Source: JAAURS01 sp044923475 (GTDB lineage: Bacteria; Cyanobacteriota; Cyanobacteriia; Thermosynechococcales; Thermosynechococcaceae). Taken from it: 64,000 bases of DNA. Where the stretch lies: NCBI RefSeq assembly GCF_044923475.1, contig NZ_CP137338.1, positions 3,100,001 to 3,164,000 on the forward strand, given 5' to 3'. Below, in pieces: positions 1 through 9,031 of this stretch (its first letter is position 1; every line of letters begins with the position of its first letter). The notes beneath the pieces are model-generated. The model was not told the DNA's origin. It saw only the letters and a program-made list of their open reading frames with translations, and did not search any database. A program made the translations under genes and the position numbers.

Positions 1-39
1 ATCATCCGATTTAAGTTGTAAGCCGACTGTAGCGTTAGG

Positions 40-165
40 TTAATGAGCCGAGCCATTCCCGTGGTAGTCATCGCTGTCGTAAAACCCATTTTTCGTCCCA
101 AAAAACAGGCACGATAGGGTAAACACGACCGTCAATCCAGCCAAAATGAGTTTCATCTCCATCAT
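40..165 (-). CDS. small single-span membrane protein, conserved-looking, unknown function
   Basis: A short frame of 41 codons reads from ATG at 165 to a TAA at 42-40. The first half is a hydrophobic helix (LILAGLTVVFTLSCLFF) and the second a short polar tail containing FGTKNGFYDSDDYHGNG. A purine-rich GAGAAG lies about seven bases before the first ATG; two further in-frame ATGs follow at 162 and 156. The protein resembles very small cyanobacterial proteins with an FFGTKNGFYD-like tail that I recall seeing without a known role. It is probably inserted in a membrane with a short aspartate/histidine-rich tail. No function can be assigned; the reading frame and membrane helix are what is seen. 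Confidence 0.55.
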   Translation of the reverse strand: MMEMKLILAGLTVVFTLSCLFFGTKNGFYDSDDYHGNGSAH

Positions 166-271
166 TATTCAGCTTCTCGCAACTCAAAAGATTAGATTCT
201 GTCCTCTACGCTATCGCAGTCGGGCCTACCCTGCAAAATTTTATCTCGATTGATGGAGAGCTAATGGGGGG

Positions 272-1291
272 TTAATGGGAGCCCTCAATAATAATGCGAG
301 TAGAGCGAAGGCTTTGGATAACCGGGTCGTCATCCCAGTTGCCCAGCAAGAGCTGCTGGATCAGCTTGGCCGAGCGATCGCCCGCCGGATCGCCCGTCAG
401 CCCCAAGTATAGGCTGGCGCTATGGTGAGAGTCCGTGCCGATAATTTGAATGAGGCTATCGGCCCGCTCGACGAGGTTGCGAGCTTGATTTTGTAAGTTA
501 TTCCAAAGATTTACATTGCGCAGGTTGCTAAATGACTCTGCTACATGGTCTTGGCGGTGTTGAATCAAAATAGCTTGCAATCGCGCTGGGGCTGGCAGAT
601 CTTCAAACATGATGGCGGGTCCGTAGCCAATGACCCGCAGAGTTTGAGCCCATTTCGAATAGTCTCCAAAAAATTGCTGCACGATGTGGAGTGCCAACGC
701 CGTAATAATAAGCCCCTGGCTGTGGGCCACGACGTAGACCTCAGCGCCCGTTCGAAGCGCGGTCGCGATTTCGTAAGCAAGGCGCAAGGTCGGGCGGGGC
801 GCGCCGGCGGGATACATGCCGTACAGCGTGTTTTCTAAGTCGTCCCAGCTCAGAGAGGACAGGCTGGTCAAGCGCCGCAGCAAATCCATATCCAAGGACG
901 GCAGCCCTTTAACGGACCCCTTAGCCGCCGCCAAAATATCCGCATCGGGGGCCAACGATTGGTCGCACAGCGATCGCAGGATTTCGGCATAGCTCGAAAG
1001 ACGCTTCTGGCTGCTAGCAAGCCTGTGTTCTGGCCAAAAGCGGTAGAGTTCGGCTTTGCCGAGGAGGCTTTCGGTTAAATCCGCCTGAATCCCCTGGGTG
1101 CTATTGTGAATTCCCATCACATCAAAGGGGCGCTCTAGGGTAAGCCACACTAAAGTCTCTAGGTCGCGATGCTGTTTTGCGACATCGCTCGCCACCCCAT
1201 TTACGTGTAAAATTCGCTTGCTTCTGCCCAAGGGAGGGGCCGCTTCATAAAAAATTACACGACCGTCTAGGTCTGCTTCAGGAATGGTCAT
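272..1291 (-). CDS. alpha/beta-hydrolase (lipase-like) protein
   Basis: The protein has 339 residues. It carries a lipase-type nucleophile elbow AHSQG at about 189-193, preceded by a hydrophobic strand (EVYVVAHSQG) and followed by a hydrophobic helix. This is the usual arrangement of a serine hydrolase, with Ser191 as predicted nucleophile. A histidine-containing SHHSA segment near residue 285-290 could supply the catalytic His. The N-terminal HVNGVASD segment fits a first core strand with oxyanion region. No signal peptide is evident, so a cytoplasmic location is likely. It stands alone upstream of the signalling cluster on the same strand. Substrate is unknown; the fold call is fairly firm, the enzymatic activity inferred. 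Confidence 0.65.
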   Translation of the reverse strand: MTIPEADLDGRVIFYEAAPPLGRSKRILHVNGVASDVAKQHRDLETLVWLTLERPFDVMGIHNSTQGIQADLTESLLGKAELYRFWPEHRLASSQKRLSSYAEILRSLCDQSLAPDADILAAAKGSVKGLPSLDMDLLRRLTSLSSLSWDDLENTLYGMYPAGAPRPTLRLAYEIATALRTGAEVYVVAHSQGLIITALALHIVQQFFGDYSKWAQTLRVIGYGPAIMFEDLPAPARLQAILIQHRQDHVAESFSNLRNVNLWNNLQNQARNLVERADSLIQIIGTDSHHSASLYLGLTGDPAGDRSAKLIQQLLLGNWDDDPVIQSLRSTRIIIEGSH

Positions 1292-1409
1292 TACTTCAGC
1301 AAAATCGGGATGGACTTAACCAGCACTATAGAATATTCTCTTACTAACTAGAATTTGTGATTTCAAGATCGCAATTCGTTTTGCAATAGCTTCATTAACT
1401 TTACCCATT

Positions 1410-1820
1410 TTAGCCCGCTTCGTTTTCCAATCCAGCTCGAATCGTGCCGATCAAGTGTTCTTCGCTCCAAGGTTTTGAGAGGCAGGCGTATAGATTCCCA
1501 TGCTGACGCGCCCGTTCTATGGCAACTTCATCGGCATGACCCGTGAGCATGATGTTCACTATGCCGGGGAAACGCTTGTGAACTTGAACCAAAAATTCAT
1601 CGCCGCGGACTTCAGGCATGAGCCAGTCCGAGACAATGATGAGAACTCTTGACCCGTCCATAGAAAGTTCTTCGATCACTTCCCAGGCTTCAGCAACACT
1701 TTCGGCAACTTCATAGCGATAGCGATCGCCAAAATTTCGATTGAGCTGCTCTCGTAAACTCATTAAAATAATATGTTCGTCGTCCACGCACAAAATCACA
1801 ACATTACTCATTGCTTCCAT
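1410..1820 (-). CDS. single-domain response regulator (REC)
   Basis: A stand-alone receiver domain of 136 residues with no output domain. Acidic pocket residues are in CVDDEH (11-16), the phospho-acceptor is Asp65 in VSDWLMP, the switch Thr is in LTGHAD, and the conserved Lys is in SKPW. It is closely paralogous to the receiver at 5117-5518, sharing GDRYRYEVAES, AWEVIEEL and GHADEVAIERAR. It follows the histidine kinase gene 1869-3248 by about 50 bases on the same strand, so that kinase is its probable phosphodonor. An alternative start (MSNVVIL, 1811) is possible. Lacking an output domain, it probably acts by protein-protein contact or as a phosphate shuttle. Confidence 0.9.
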   Translation of the reverse strand: MEAMSNVVILCVDDEHIILMSLREQLNRNFGDRYRYEVAESVAEAWEVIEELSMDGSRVLIIVSDWLMPEVRGDEFLVQVHKRFPGIVNIMLTGHADEVAIERARQHGNLYACLSKPWSEEHLIGTIRAGLENEAG

Positions 1821-1868
1821 AATTTTTGATGAAATTCTTCGAATTGAATATATAGCTTGCCGAGCATT

Positions 1869-3248
1869 TTATTGAATGGGAAAGCACACCCTAAAAACCG
1901 TGCCATCGAATCGAGTCGCGAAAACGATTTTGCCCCCATGTCTTTCAATAATTTGCCGCACAATATGCAATCCTAGTCCGCTTCCTTCTCCAGGAGGCTT
2001 TGTTGTAAAAAAGGGCTCAAAAATTCTGTCTTGGATTTCAGAAGGTATTCCGCTCCCTGAATCTTCAATCTCAACGATGACACGATCCGCTTCCTCTCGC
2101 ACGGCGATCGCTAATTTGCCCCGATGATGGATTGCTTGAATCGCATTGCCAATTAAATTAGACCAAACCTGCATTAATTCATCGGGGTGACAGAGAATTT
2201 GCGAAACTTTATTATAGTCTTTGGTCACTTCAATGCCTTTACTTAGCTGATTGTGATAGATCGTTAAGACGGTATCGATTCCATCAGCAATGTCGGCTTT
2301 TATCTTTACGCCTCCTGGATCTTGGCGAATATAGTTTTTAAGGGCAAATACAATTCTAGAGGCTCGAGTAACCGCCAACTGAATATGATAACTGCTATTT
2401 TGAACCGTTCCAAGATGGTAGGCCGTTTTGAAAATATTCTGATTATTGGGAGTGAGAAGTAAGCCCATAAAAGGTTCCAGAGATGTCGCAATGCCCATTT
2501 TGCTGAGGTAATTGGCCATCTGCTCGGCATTCTCAACGCTTTGTTCGGTTAGCGTTTGAGTTAGATCTCGTTTGAGTTGCCGTTCCTCGCGAGAAGATAA
2601 AAAGCCTTTGGAGTCTTTAGATCGATCCACAAGCGCAAAAAAATCGGCTTGACGTTCTGGGGATAATGTCTGGAACAAAACGGGTAACTCTAGAAGGGAT
2701 TGCTCTAAAGAAGCAATAATATTTTCAATTAAGGCTTGAATTGCACCCAGCGGATTGTTGATTTCATGGGCAATACCAGCAACCAAATGCCCTAAAGCTG
2801 ACATTTTTTCATCTTGAATCAGTTGGGCTTGGGTTTGTCGTAGTTTCTGGGTATAATCTTCTAATTCTTGATTGGCATGGTTGAGTTCTGTTATTCGCTG
2901 TTCGAGTTCGATATTCAGGCGTTGGGCTTGTTGCTCAGCTTTCGAACGTTGTTGAGCAATTAGAAATATAATCACTAAAATAACCGTCATTAACGGGATT
3001 TCAATTAATTCGTCTGCCCCAGTTTTTCCAGTGTTGACAGCGTGTAGAATATACAGAGAATCCGCTGTAACCCAAAAAATCGATCTGATGACAGAGCTTC
3101 GAAAGGGCCAATAAAATGCGCCGATCGTCAGCAACATAATGACAACATGAAATAGTAAAACTGGTTCGTCTGTGATGAACATTGACACACCAGTGACCAA
3201 TAGCAATGCATCTAAAATTCTCAAGAAATGATGCTTCTGAAGTTTCAT
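1869..3248 (-). CDS. membrane sensor histidine kinase with expanded DHp region
   Basis: A 459-residue kinase. The N-terminal 100 residues hold about four hydrophobic segments with almost no extracytoplasmic domain, followed by a coiled coil (about 105-148). The H-box is GIAHEINNPLG with His161 as phospho-acceptor. The N-box (SNLIGNAIQA, about 363-372), G1 (DSGSGIP), F-box (FEPFFTTKP) and G2 (GSGLGL) of the ATPase domain are intact. The His161 to N-box distance is about 207 residues, roughly 100 more than usual. The extra sequence contains LSSREERQLKR and lies between the two DHp helices; the kinase at 5676-8453 has the same insertion at the same spacing. Likely partner: the receiver at 1410-1820. 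Confidence 0.9.
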   Translation of the reverse strand: MKLQKHHFLRILDALLLVTGVSMFITDEPVLLFHVVIMLLTIGAFYWPFRSSVIRSIFWVTADSLYILHAVNTGKTGADELIEIPLMTVILVIIFLIAQQRSKAEQQAQRLNIELEQRITELNHANQELEDYTQKLRQTQAQLIQDEKMSALGHLVAGIAHEINNPLGAIQALIENIIASLEQSLLELPVLFQTLSPERQADFFALVDRSKDSKGFLSSREERQLKRDLTQTLTEQSVENAEQMANYLSKMGIATSLEPFMGLLLTPNNQNIFKTAYHLGTVQNSSYHIQLAVTRASRIVFALKNYIRQDPGGVKIKADIADGIDTVLTIYHNQLSKGIEVTKDYNKVSQILCHPDELMQVWSNLIGNAIQAIHHRGKLAIAVREEADRVIVEIEDSGSGIPSEIQDRIFEPFFTTKPPGEGSGLGLHIVRQIIERHGGKIVFATRFDGTVFRVCFPIQ

Positions 3249-3291
3249 GAAATGTAATATAGTCGAGGGCTGTCTAAATCAGAGTGTGTCT

Positions 3292-5124
3292 TTAAAGGTT
3301 AAACATTTCTTTGCGGGAAACATTTAATTTTCTAGCTTTCCCAATATACTGTTCTGCTATGTGGGGATCTAGGGGCTTAGAGAATAAGTACCCTTGCCCA
3401 AATTCGCAGTGGAGTGTTTGCAGAAGTTCAAGCTGCTGGACAGTTTCAATGCCTTCTGCAACCACGTCGATACCAATACTGTGGGCTAGGGTGGCGATCG
3501 CCCTGACAATCTCTAAGTTCTCGGCATCCACAGTCATCCGATCCACAAAGGAGCGATCGATTTTGAGCGTATTGATAGGGAAGCGCGGCAAATAGCTGAG
3601 GGACGAGTAACCAGTTCCAAAGTCGTCGATACTCAGTTGAATATTTCTGCTCTTAATGCTGGCTAAGGTCTGTAGCACCGATTCAATGTTGTCTAGTAAC
3701 ATGCTCTCGGTAAGTTCCAGTTTTAATACGCTGCCATCTAAGCCCGTTTCTGCAAGAACGCGATCTAATTGCTCGATGAATCTGGGGTCTTGAAGTTGTT
3801 TGCTCGCTAAGTTAACGCTCATGGTTAGCGCAGTCTGCTGAGGAAAGGCCAAGTTCCATGCCCGCAGTTGCAGACAGGCTTTTTGCAAAACCCACATTCC
3901 CAAGGGGATGATAAACCCTGTTTCTTCCGCAATGGGAATAAAATCGCCTGGAGCGATAAAGCCTCGGGTGGCGTGCTGCCAACGGACGAGGGCTTCAAAT
4001 CCGATGAGTGTGCTTGTTTCAAGCGATACGATGGGTTGGTAATAGAGAATGAATTCCTGCCGTTCTAATGCTCGATGCAGATCGCTTTCGATCTGGAGCA
4101 ACTTGACGGACTGGAGGTGCAATTCCTGGCTAAAGAGCGCATAGCAGCCCCTCCCTCTGCCTTTGGCGCTATACATGGCAAGATCGGCATCCCGCAGTAA
4201 ATCGGCTGCATTTTCATGATCTGAAGAACCGACGGCGATGCCAATGCTAGCACTCGCAAACAGGGTATGTTCTCCCAGATGGAAAGGACTTTCTAAGGCC
4301 GTCAAGAGGCGCTGGGCGACCTGAAGCGCTTCAGCTTGGTTTTGAATATTATCCAATAAGATGCTAAATTCATCCCCGCCAAAGCGAGCTATCAGGTCAT
4401 TGGCGCGCAAGCAATGCTGTAAGCGTTGGGCGATCGCCTTCAACAATTTATCTCCTACCAGGTGGCCTAGCCCGTCATTGACCACCTTAAAACGGTCAAG
4501 ATCGATGAACAGTACGGCAAATTGATAGGTCGGATCTTGATGGGAGGCTTGAATTGCTTGCTGAATCCGCTCGGTTAATAAGACGCGATTGGGCAATTGG
4601 GTGAGGGCATCGTGGAGGGCATCGTGGGCTAATCGGGTCTCAGCGCAGCGGCGATCGGCGATTTCGCGCTGGAGATCTAGATTCATTTGCTGAAGCTGTC
4701 GATTTTGTGCTGCCAATTGCTTACTCTGGTCATAGCTCCGGAGCGCTTCTCGGATGGTTAACCCTAAATCCACCTCGTCCCAGGGTTTATGGATATAGCG
4801 ATAGAGATTGGCATAGTTGAGGGCTTTAATGACATCGTTAAAGTTAGCTAGCCCGGTCAATAGAATCTTAAGGGTATGGGGATATTGTTGCTGAATTTCC
4901 ATAAGCACATCTACCCCGCTCATGCCTGGCATGATTTGATCGCAGATCAAGAGATGGACTTCAATCCCCTCTTCATTCAGTTCTGCAAACAAGCTGAGGG
5001 CTTCCTCTCCGCTTTCAGCCAGCTCAATGGTGTAGCCAGACTCTAGAATCCGGCTGAGTTGATCTCGCAAACAGAGCAGCACCGATTTTTCGTCGTCGAT
5101 ACAAACAATAGCGCCTTTAGTCAT
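3292..5124 (-). CDS. response regulator with GGDEF and EAL domains (cyclic-di-GMP turnover)
   Basis: Starting at MTKGAIV, the protein has 610 residues in three parts. A receiver covers about 5-125, with phospho-acceptor Asp62 in ICDQIMP and KPW. A GGDEF domain covers about 170-330, with an intact GGDEF at 249-253 and an RxxD inhibitory site five residues before it. An EAL domain covers about 345-600, with FEAL, LTES, DDFGTG and LKIDRSF intact. Both diguanylate cyclase and phosphodiesterase residues are therefore present. The chosen ATG (5124) overlaps the end of the upstream receiver gene by eight bases, which indicates translational coupling; a longer start at 5157 would overlap by 41. It is probably the output of the kinase cluster. 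Confidence 0.92.
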   Translation of the reverse strand: MTKGAIVCIDDEKSVLLCLRDQLSRILESGYTIELAESGEEALSLFAELNEEGIEVHLLICDQIMPGMSGVDVLMEIQQQYPHTLKILLTGLANFNDVIKALNYANLYRYIHKPWDEVDLGLTIREALRSYDQSKQLAAQNRQLQQMNLDLQREIADRRCAETRLAHDALHDALTQLPNRVLLTERIQQAIQASHQDPTYQFAVLFIDLDRFKVVNDGLGHLVGDKLLKAIAQRLQHCLRANDLIARFGGDEFSILLDNIQNQAEALQVAQRLLTALESPFHLGEHTLFASASIGIAVGSSDHENAADLLRDADLAMYSAKGRGRGCYALFSQELHLQSVKLLQIESDLHRALERQEFILYYQPIVSLETSTLIGFEALVRWQHATRGFIAPGDFIPIAEETGFIIPLGMWVLQKACLQLRAWNLAFPQQTALTMSVNLASKQLQDPRFIEQLDRVLAETGLDGSVLKLELTESMLLDNIESVLQTLASIKSRNIQLSIDDFGTGYSSLSYLPRFPINTLKIDRSFVDRMTVDAENLEIVRAIATLAHSIGIDVVAEGIETVQQLELLQTLHCEFGQGYLFSKPLDPHIAEQYIGKARKLNVSRKEMFNL

Positions 5125-5518
5125 CTGCTTTTTCCAAGCCTGACTTAATAATTTCAATCAGGTTATCTTCACTCCAAGGCTTGGCAATGCAGGCGAAGAG
5201 ATTGGCATGGCGGCGAGCGCGCTCAATGGCGACTTCATCGGCATGACCCGTGAGTAAAACCGTCACCACATCGGGAAACCGTCCATGCACTCGAACTAAA
5301 AACTCGTCTCCTCGAACCCTGGGCATCAGCCAGTCTGAGACAATGACTAACAGTCGAACCCCTTCCTCAATCAGTTCCTCAATCACCTCCCACGCTTCAT
5401 CAGCGCTTTCCGCTACTTCGTAACGGTAGCGATCGCCGAAGTGTTTGCTAATCTGATCCCTCAGACTCAGCAAAACAATCCGCTCGTCATCGACGCACAA
5501 AATAGCTTTATTGGGCAT
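5117..5518 (-). CDS. single-domain response regulator (REC)
   Basis: A receiver-only protein of 133 residues. CVDDER forms the acidic pocket, VSDWLMP carries the phospho-acceptor Asp near residue 62, LTGHAD the switch Thr, and AKPW the conserved Lys. It is a close paralogue of the receiver at 1410-1820, so the cluster holds two related kinase-receiver pairs. Its stop overlaps the start of the REC-GGDEF-EAL gene, and it lies about 160 bases downstream of the large kinase gene 5676-8453. It probably takes phosphate from that kinase; lacking an output domain, it may pass it on or act by binding. Confidence 0.9.
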   Translation of the reverse strand: MPNKAILCVDDERIVLLSLRDQISKHFGDRYRYEVAESADEAWEVIEELIEEGVRLLVIVSDWLMPRVRGDEFLVRVHGRFPDVVTVLLTGHADEVAIERARRHANLFACIAKPWSEDNLIEIIKSGLEKADD

Positions 5519-5675
5519 ATCCCCTTGAAAATCGGCTCGTCAATATTATATGCGGCGATTTATATCTAAATAGAGAAATATTGGCTATGGTGCCCAAACT
5601 AGCGAATCTCCATACATTTTTGGGGTGCTGTTTTCCGATTGACCCTTCGGCACGCAGCACGTCGATTGGGATCCA

Positions 5676-8453
5676 TCATTCTGCTTCGGAAACGCTGTTT
5701 GGGATGGGGCGCAGGAGCGGTAGCCAAACGCTAAACGTGGTTTGCCCCGGTTGACCGATCGCTTCAATTTTGCCATGGTGCTTCTTGACAATTTTATAGA
5801 CAATATCTAACCCTAAACCGCTGCCTTCTCCCATGGGCTTAGTTGTAAAAAAGGGCTGAAAAATTTTGTCTTGAATCTCAGGGGGGATGCCAGGGCCGGA
5901 GTCTGTAATCCGTACGACAACATGACGATCTTGTTGGCTAACGGCAATGTTTAATTTTCCGTCGTAATTCATTGCCTGAATGGCGTTACCGATCAGATTC
6001 GACCAAACTTGAATTAATTCCTCTGGGTGGCAGAGCAGTTGCGGCACGGTCTCGTAGGTCTTGGTGACCTGAACGCCGCGTTTCAGTTGATTCTGGTACA
6101 GGATCAAAACCACATCGATACCTTCGGTGACAGAGGCATTCGTTTTTGCGCCTGAAATACCGTGGTGAATATAATTTTTGAGAGCATAGACAATTCGAGA
6201 GGCGCGTTCTACGGCTAGCTGAATATTTTGACTGTTATTTTCGATGGCATACAGTTGATAGGCGGCATTGAGAATTTGGATAGAATCTGGAAACTGAAGC
6301 AACGGTAAGATAGGTTCTAAAGAAACAGAAATTCCCATTTTACTCAGGATGTCTGCCAAGCTGTCGGCATGGGCTAAGCCTTGGGCAACTAAACTTTGTT
6401 TGAAGGCGCGCTTGAGTTGACGTTCTTCGCGAGAAGAGAGCAATTCTTTAGATTGCTGCGCTCTATTTAATAACGAGAAAAAGGCGTCTAAATGTTCTGG
6501 CGATAGATTCTGGAGCAGCAGCGGCAATTCTTTTAAAGATTGCTTTAGGGAGCCGCTAATGTTACCGATCGAAGCTTGAATGACCCCTAAAGGGGTGTTG
6601 ATTTCGTGGGCAATTCCTGCAATCAACTGCCCTAATGCCGCCATTTTCTCAGACTGAATGAGTTCTTCTTGGGCAACTTCTAGTTGTTCTAAGGTACTTG
6701 TCAATTCTGCATTTTTCTGACGGGAGGCTTCTTCTGCCGCTATTCTGGCTCTCAAGGCCAGTCGCAGATCGGTGATATCTCTGATCGCCATAATGACGGA
6801 TTCAGCAGAAATGGGCGATAGGTTTGCCGCAAAGATGGCCTCTCGATCGTCGATAAATAAGCTGTATTCCACACTGAGGGCTTGCTGACTCTCCAGCACC
6901 TGACGGATCCATTGATGGGCTTTTTGGGCTAGATCTGCCGGGAGCATGTCATCGACGGTTTTGCCAATGAGGGTTTCGGCAGCGGCAATGAGGAGCGGGG
7001 AGTTTTGGGTCGGAACTTTAAGGTAGCGGCCTTGGGCATCTAAAACAATCACCAAATCCGTCATAGCAGAAAACAATCCGCGCAGTTCTGCTTCAGTCTG
7101 AGTCAGCGACGCGGTGCGGTCTTGGACGCGCCGATCTAATTCTTGGTTGGTTTTTTCTAGGGTATTGAAAGTTGTCTTCAGTTGATGGGCCATGCTATTG
7201 AAGGATCGCGACAGTTCTCCGAGTTCATCCTTGCGGTCTATATCGATGGTTTGATCCAGATCCCCAGCGGCGATCGCCTTTGCTGCCGCATTGATTTCTA
7301 AAATAGGGCGGCTCAGCCAGCGCGCCGTGATGCTCCCTAAAAGGGTTGCAAGGCCCAAAGCGCACAAACATAGCAGAATTGTTGAACGGCTATTGGCCTC
7401 GATCTCTCCTAAGAAGTCCGATTCTGGAACCGTTGTAATAATGAGCCAATCTATTCCATACCGATCGCGCCAAGGCACGACATTGATAAATTGGTTCTCG
7501 CTCAAAAGATTGGGATCGAACTTTACATCAAGGTGTTGTTTGATTTGGATGTTTTGAAAACTGCCAAACTTAGCTAGAAGTTGTTTGCTGACCGATTGGA
7601 TTGCGGGAGAGCTGCTATTCAATGCGCTAATACGTTCGGATTTGTGTTTCGAGATCTTTCGGTAGGTGGGCGATCCATCGGAGGTTGCGACGAGCATCCC
7701 GTCCCGCTCTACAATAAAGACCTTTCCTCTGGAGCTAATTTCGATCCCTTCCAAAAAGGTGCTGATGTCGCGTAGCAACAAATCGACTTCCAGAACACCG
7801 CGAAGTTTACCCTTGGCATCGTAGATGGGTGCGACCGCAGGGGCATAGAGGTATTCTTCAAAGGCTGCTGCCAAAGAAATACTAGCCCAAGATGGTTTTC
7901 CGGCCTTAACCACATCTTTAAACCATTCATCGTTGGAGGTGTTGTAGTTGGTTGTATAAACTAACTTCGTTCGGTTTCCTTGCCGATCTGGGCGATAGGT
8001 GTAGTCTTTTACACTGCCGCCGGGGTGATAGGTGATGACAACGTCATGACCCTTGAGCCAGCGCCCAGCACCTACCGATGTATTATCGGGCAGCGCGTAG
8101 CCAATGTAGCTAAAGTGCTTGAAGACTTGGGATTGCTTAAAGAAATAATGTCCTGCTGCATCTAAGTCTTTAGGGTTAAGTAATCCCCGTTGAATGGAAT
8201 CTAGGTTTAATTGGTTGATTTGATGGGGGAGCGCTAAATAGGTATCCAGGTGCTGATCGACGCGATCGCTGACTTGATCGATCAATTGATCCGCTAAATC
8301 GTGAATGGCGTCTCGATCGTTGCGATAAGATAAGTAGCCCACTAAACTAGTGGCTGCAAGCATCTGAATGACAAAGGGGACAGTTAAGATATTTTGCAGG
8401 GAAAGTCTACTGGACGCTTTTGAAATGAACGATCGAAGAGATTTCCCTGACAT
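5676..8453 (-). CDS. dCache-HAMP-PAS sensor histidine kinase
   Basis: A 925-residue membrane kinase. A first helix lies at about 25-45. A periplasmic double-Cache-like sensor (about 50-350) follows, with typical features such as the NYNTSNDEWFKDV and GVLEVDLLL segments. A second helix lies at about 355-375, then HAMP (about 377-430), a coiled coil, a PAS domain (about 455-570) and a second coiled coil. His616 in GIAHEINTPLG is the phospho-acceptor and the N-box is near 823. DSGPGIP, FQPFFTTKP and GSGLGL complete an intact ATPase domain. The same roughly 100-residue DHp insertion is present as in the 1869-3248 kinase. It is the first gene of the minus-strand cluster and probably responds to a small extracellular molecule; the ligand is unknown. 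Confidence 0.92.
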   Translation of the reverse strand: MSGKSLRSFISKASSRLSLQNILTVPFVIQMLAATSLVGYLSYRNDRDAIHDLADQLIDQVSDRVDQHLDTYLALPHQINQLNLDSIQRGLLNPKDLDAAGHYFFKQSQVFKHFSYIGYALPDNTSVGAGRWLKGHDVVITYHPGGSVKDYTYRPDRQGNRTKLVYTTNYNTSNDEWFKDVVKAGKPSWASISLAAAFEEYLYAPAVAPIYDAKGKLRGVLEVDLLLRDISTFLEGIEISSRGKVFIVERDGMLVATSDGSPTYRKISKHKSERISALNSSSPAIQSVSKQLLAKFGSFQNIQIKQHLDVKFDPNLLSENQFINVVPWRDRYGIDWLIITTVPESDFLGEIEANSRSTILLCLCALGLATLLGSITARWLSRPILEINAAAKAIAAGDLDQTIDIDRKDELGELSRSFNSMAHQLKTTFNTLEKTNQELDRRVQDRTASLTQTEAELRGLFSAMTDLVIVLDAQGRYLKVPTQNSPLLIAAAETLIGKTVDDMLPADLAQKAHQWIRQVLESQQALSVEYSLFIDDREAIFAANLSPISAESVIMAIRDITDLRLALRARIAAEEASRQKNAELTSTLEQLEVAQEELIQSEKMAALGQLIAGIAHEINTPLGVIQASIGNISGSLKQSLKELPLLLQNLSPEHLDAFFSLLNRAQQSKELLSSREERQLKRAFKQSLVAQGLAHADSLADILSKMGISVSLEPILPLLQFPDSIQILNAAYQLYAIENNSQNIQLAVERASRIVYALKNYIHHGISGAKTNASVTEGIDVVLILYQNQLKRGVQVTKTYETVPQLLCHPEELIQVWSNLIGNAIQAMNYDGKLNIAVSQQDRHVVVRITDSGPGIPPEIQDKIFQPFFTTKPMGEGSGLGLDIVYKIVKKHHGKIEAIGQPGQTTFSVWLPLLRPIPNSVSEAE

Positions 8454-8924
8454 AAAACGCTTCTAGCCCAGGTATTGTGCGGTCGGCTGCGGCACGGTCA
8501 ATCTCCACTAGTATGCCCATCTGTACGCCTATCCATATCAAAGCAAGCAGCCGATCAAAACCTAGCCCTTATATCTGTTGAATTTTGCCCAACGCTGGCA
8601 CAAATAGGGTTTGTACAGATTGACTATGATGCTTGACAAGCAGGGCTGCTGTTGACAGGGAAACGACGCTTTCAGTGAGGTCTGTTTTTTTGGGGATATG
8701 GAATGGCATTGTAGCGCCGCTCAAACTCGTCGCAATTAAGGCGATTTTTTAAAGGGCGGCAAAGCCAACGGTAGCAATTGTGACAATCTTGTAACCTTCG
8801 CAGGACTTAGAGGCTAGGGTTCGAGGCCCTGCGTTAACCGTACAGCAAGCCCAGCGATCGAGAACACTGTTGGGTTGTGATCTTCATCACCGATGGCCTG
8901 AATTTGTCTTGCCATACTACAGTT
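8454..8924. other. intergenic region upstream of the kinase cluster
   Basis: About 470 bases without a convincing gene. It must contain the promoter of the minus-strand signalling cluster. On the plus strand TTGACA-like hexamers occur (TTGACAAG near 8633 and TTGACAGG near 8652), followed by a T-rich stretch at about 8684-8691. I could not pair these with a clear -10 element. No coding frame with plausible composition is seen. Confidence 0.3.
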
Positions 8925-8996
8925 GGTTCGGGAAACTGAGCCATCAATGGGGAACACACAGCAGGCCGACAGACTTGGTTAGTTTGTCGGTTTTTT
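8925..8996 (+). ncRNA. candidate small RNA, Yfr2-like, ending in an intrinsic terminator
   Basis: A potential transcript of about 72 nt. The 5' hairpin pairs GGTTC (8925-8929) with GAGCC (8938-8942) around the loop GGGAAACT. A single-stranded stretch follows, containing GGGGAACACAC. Last is a strong terminator hairpin, CCGACA pairing with TGTCGG (8966-8990), followed by six T. A CATACT hexamer at 8914-8919 could be the -10 element. Loop GGGAAAC-type motifs, a GGAACAC-type single-stranded segment, 60-95 nt length and a terminator recall the cyanobacterial Yfr2 family. The terminator is seen directly; membership in Yfr2 is inference. Confidence 0.45.
8966..8996 (+). terminator. rho-independent terminator
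   Basis: A stem of CCGACA with TGTCGG, extended by AC/GT across one weak pair and closed by a short loop, is followed directly by TTTTTT. It is oriented for plus-strand transcription although the nearest annotated genes on both sides run on the minus strand. It therefore terminates something transcribed from within this gap. Confidence 0.75.
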
Positions 8997-9031
8997 ATTG
9001 GGAGTCAGTCTGTCAGCGCGCCTTTTGGATG

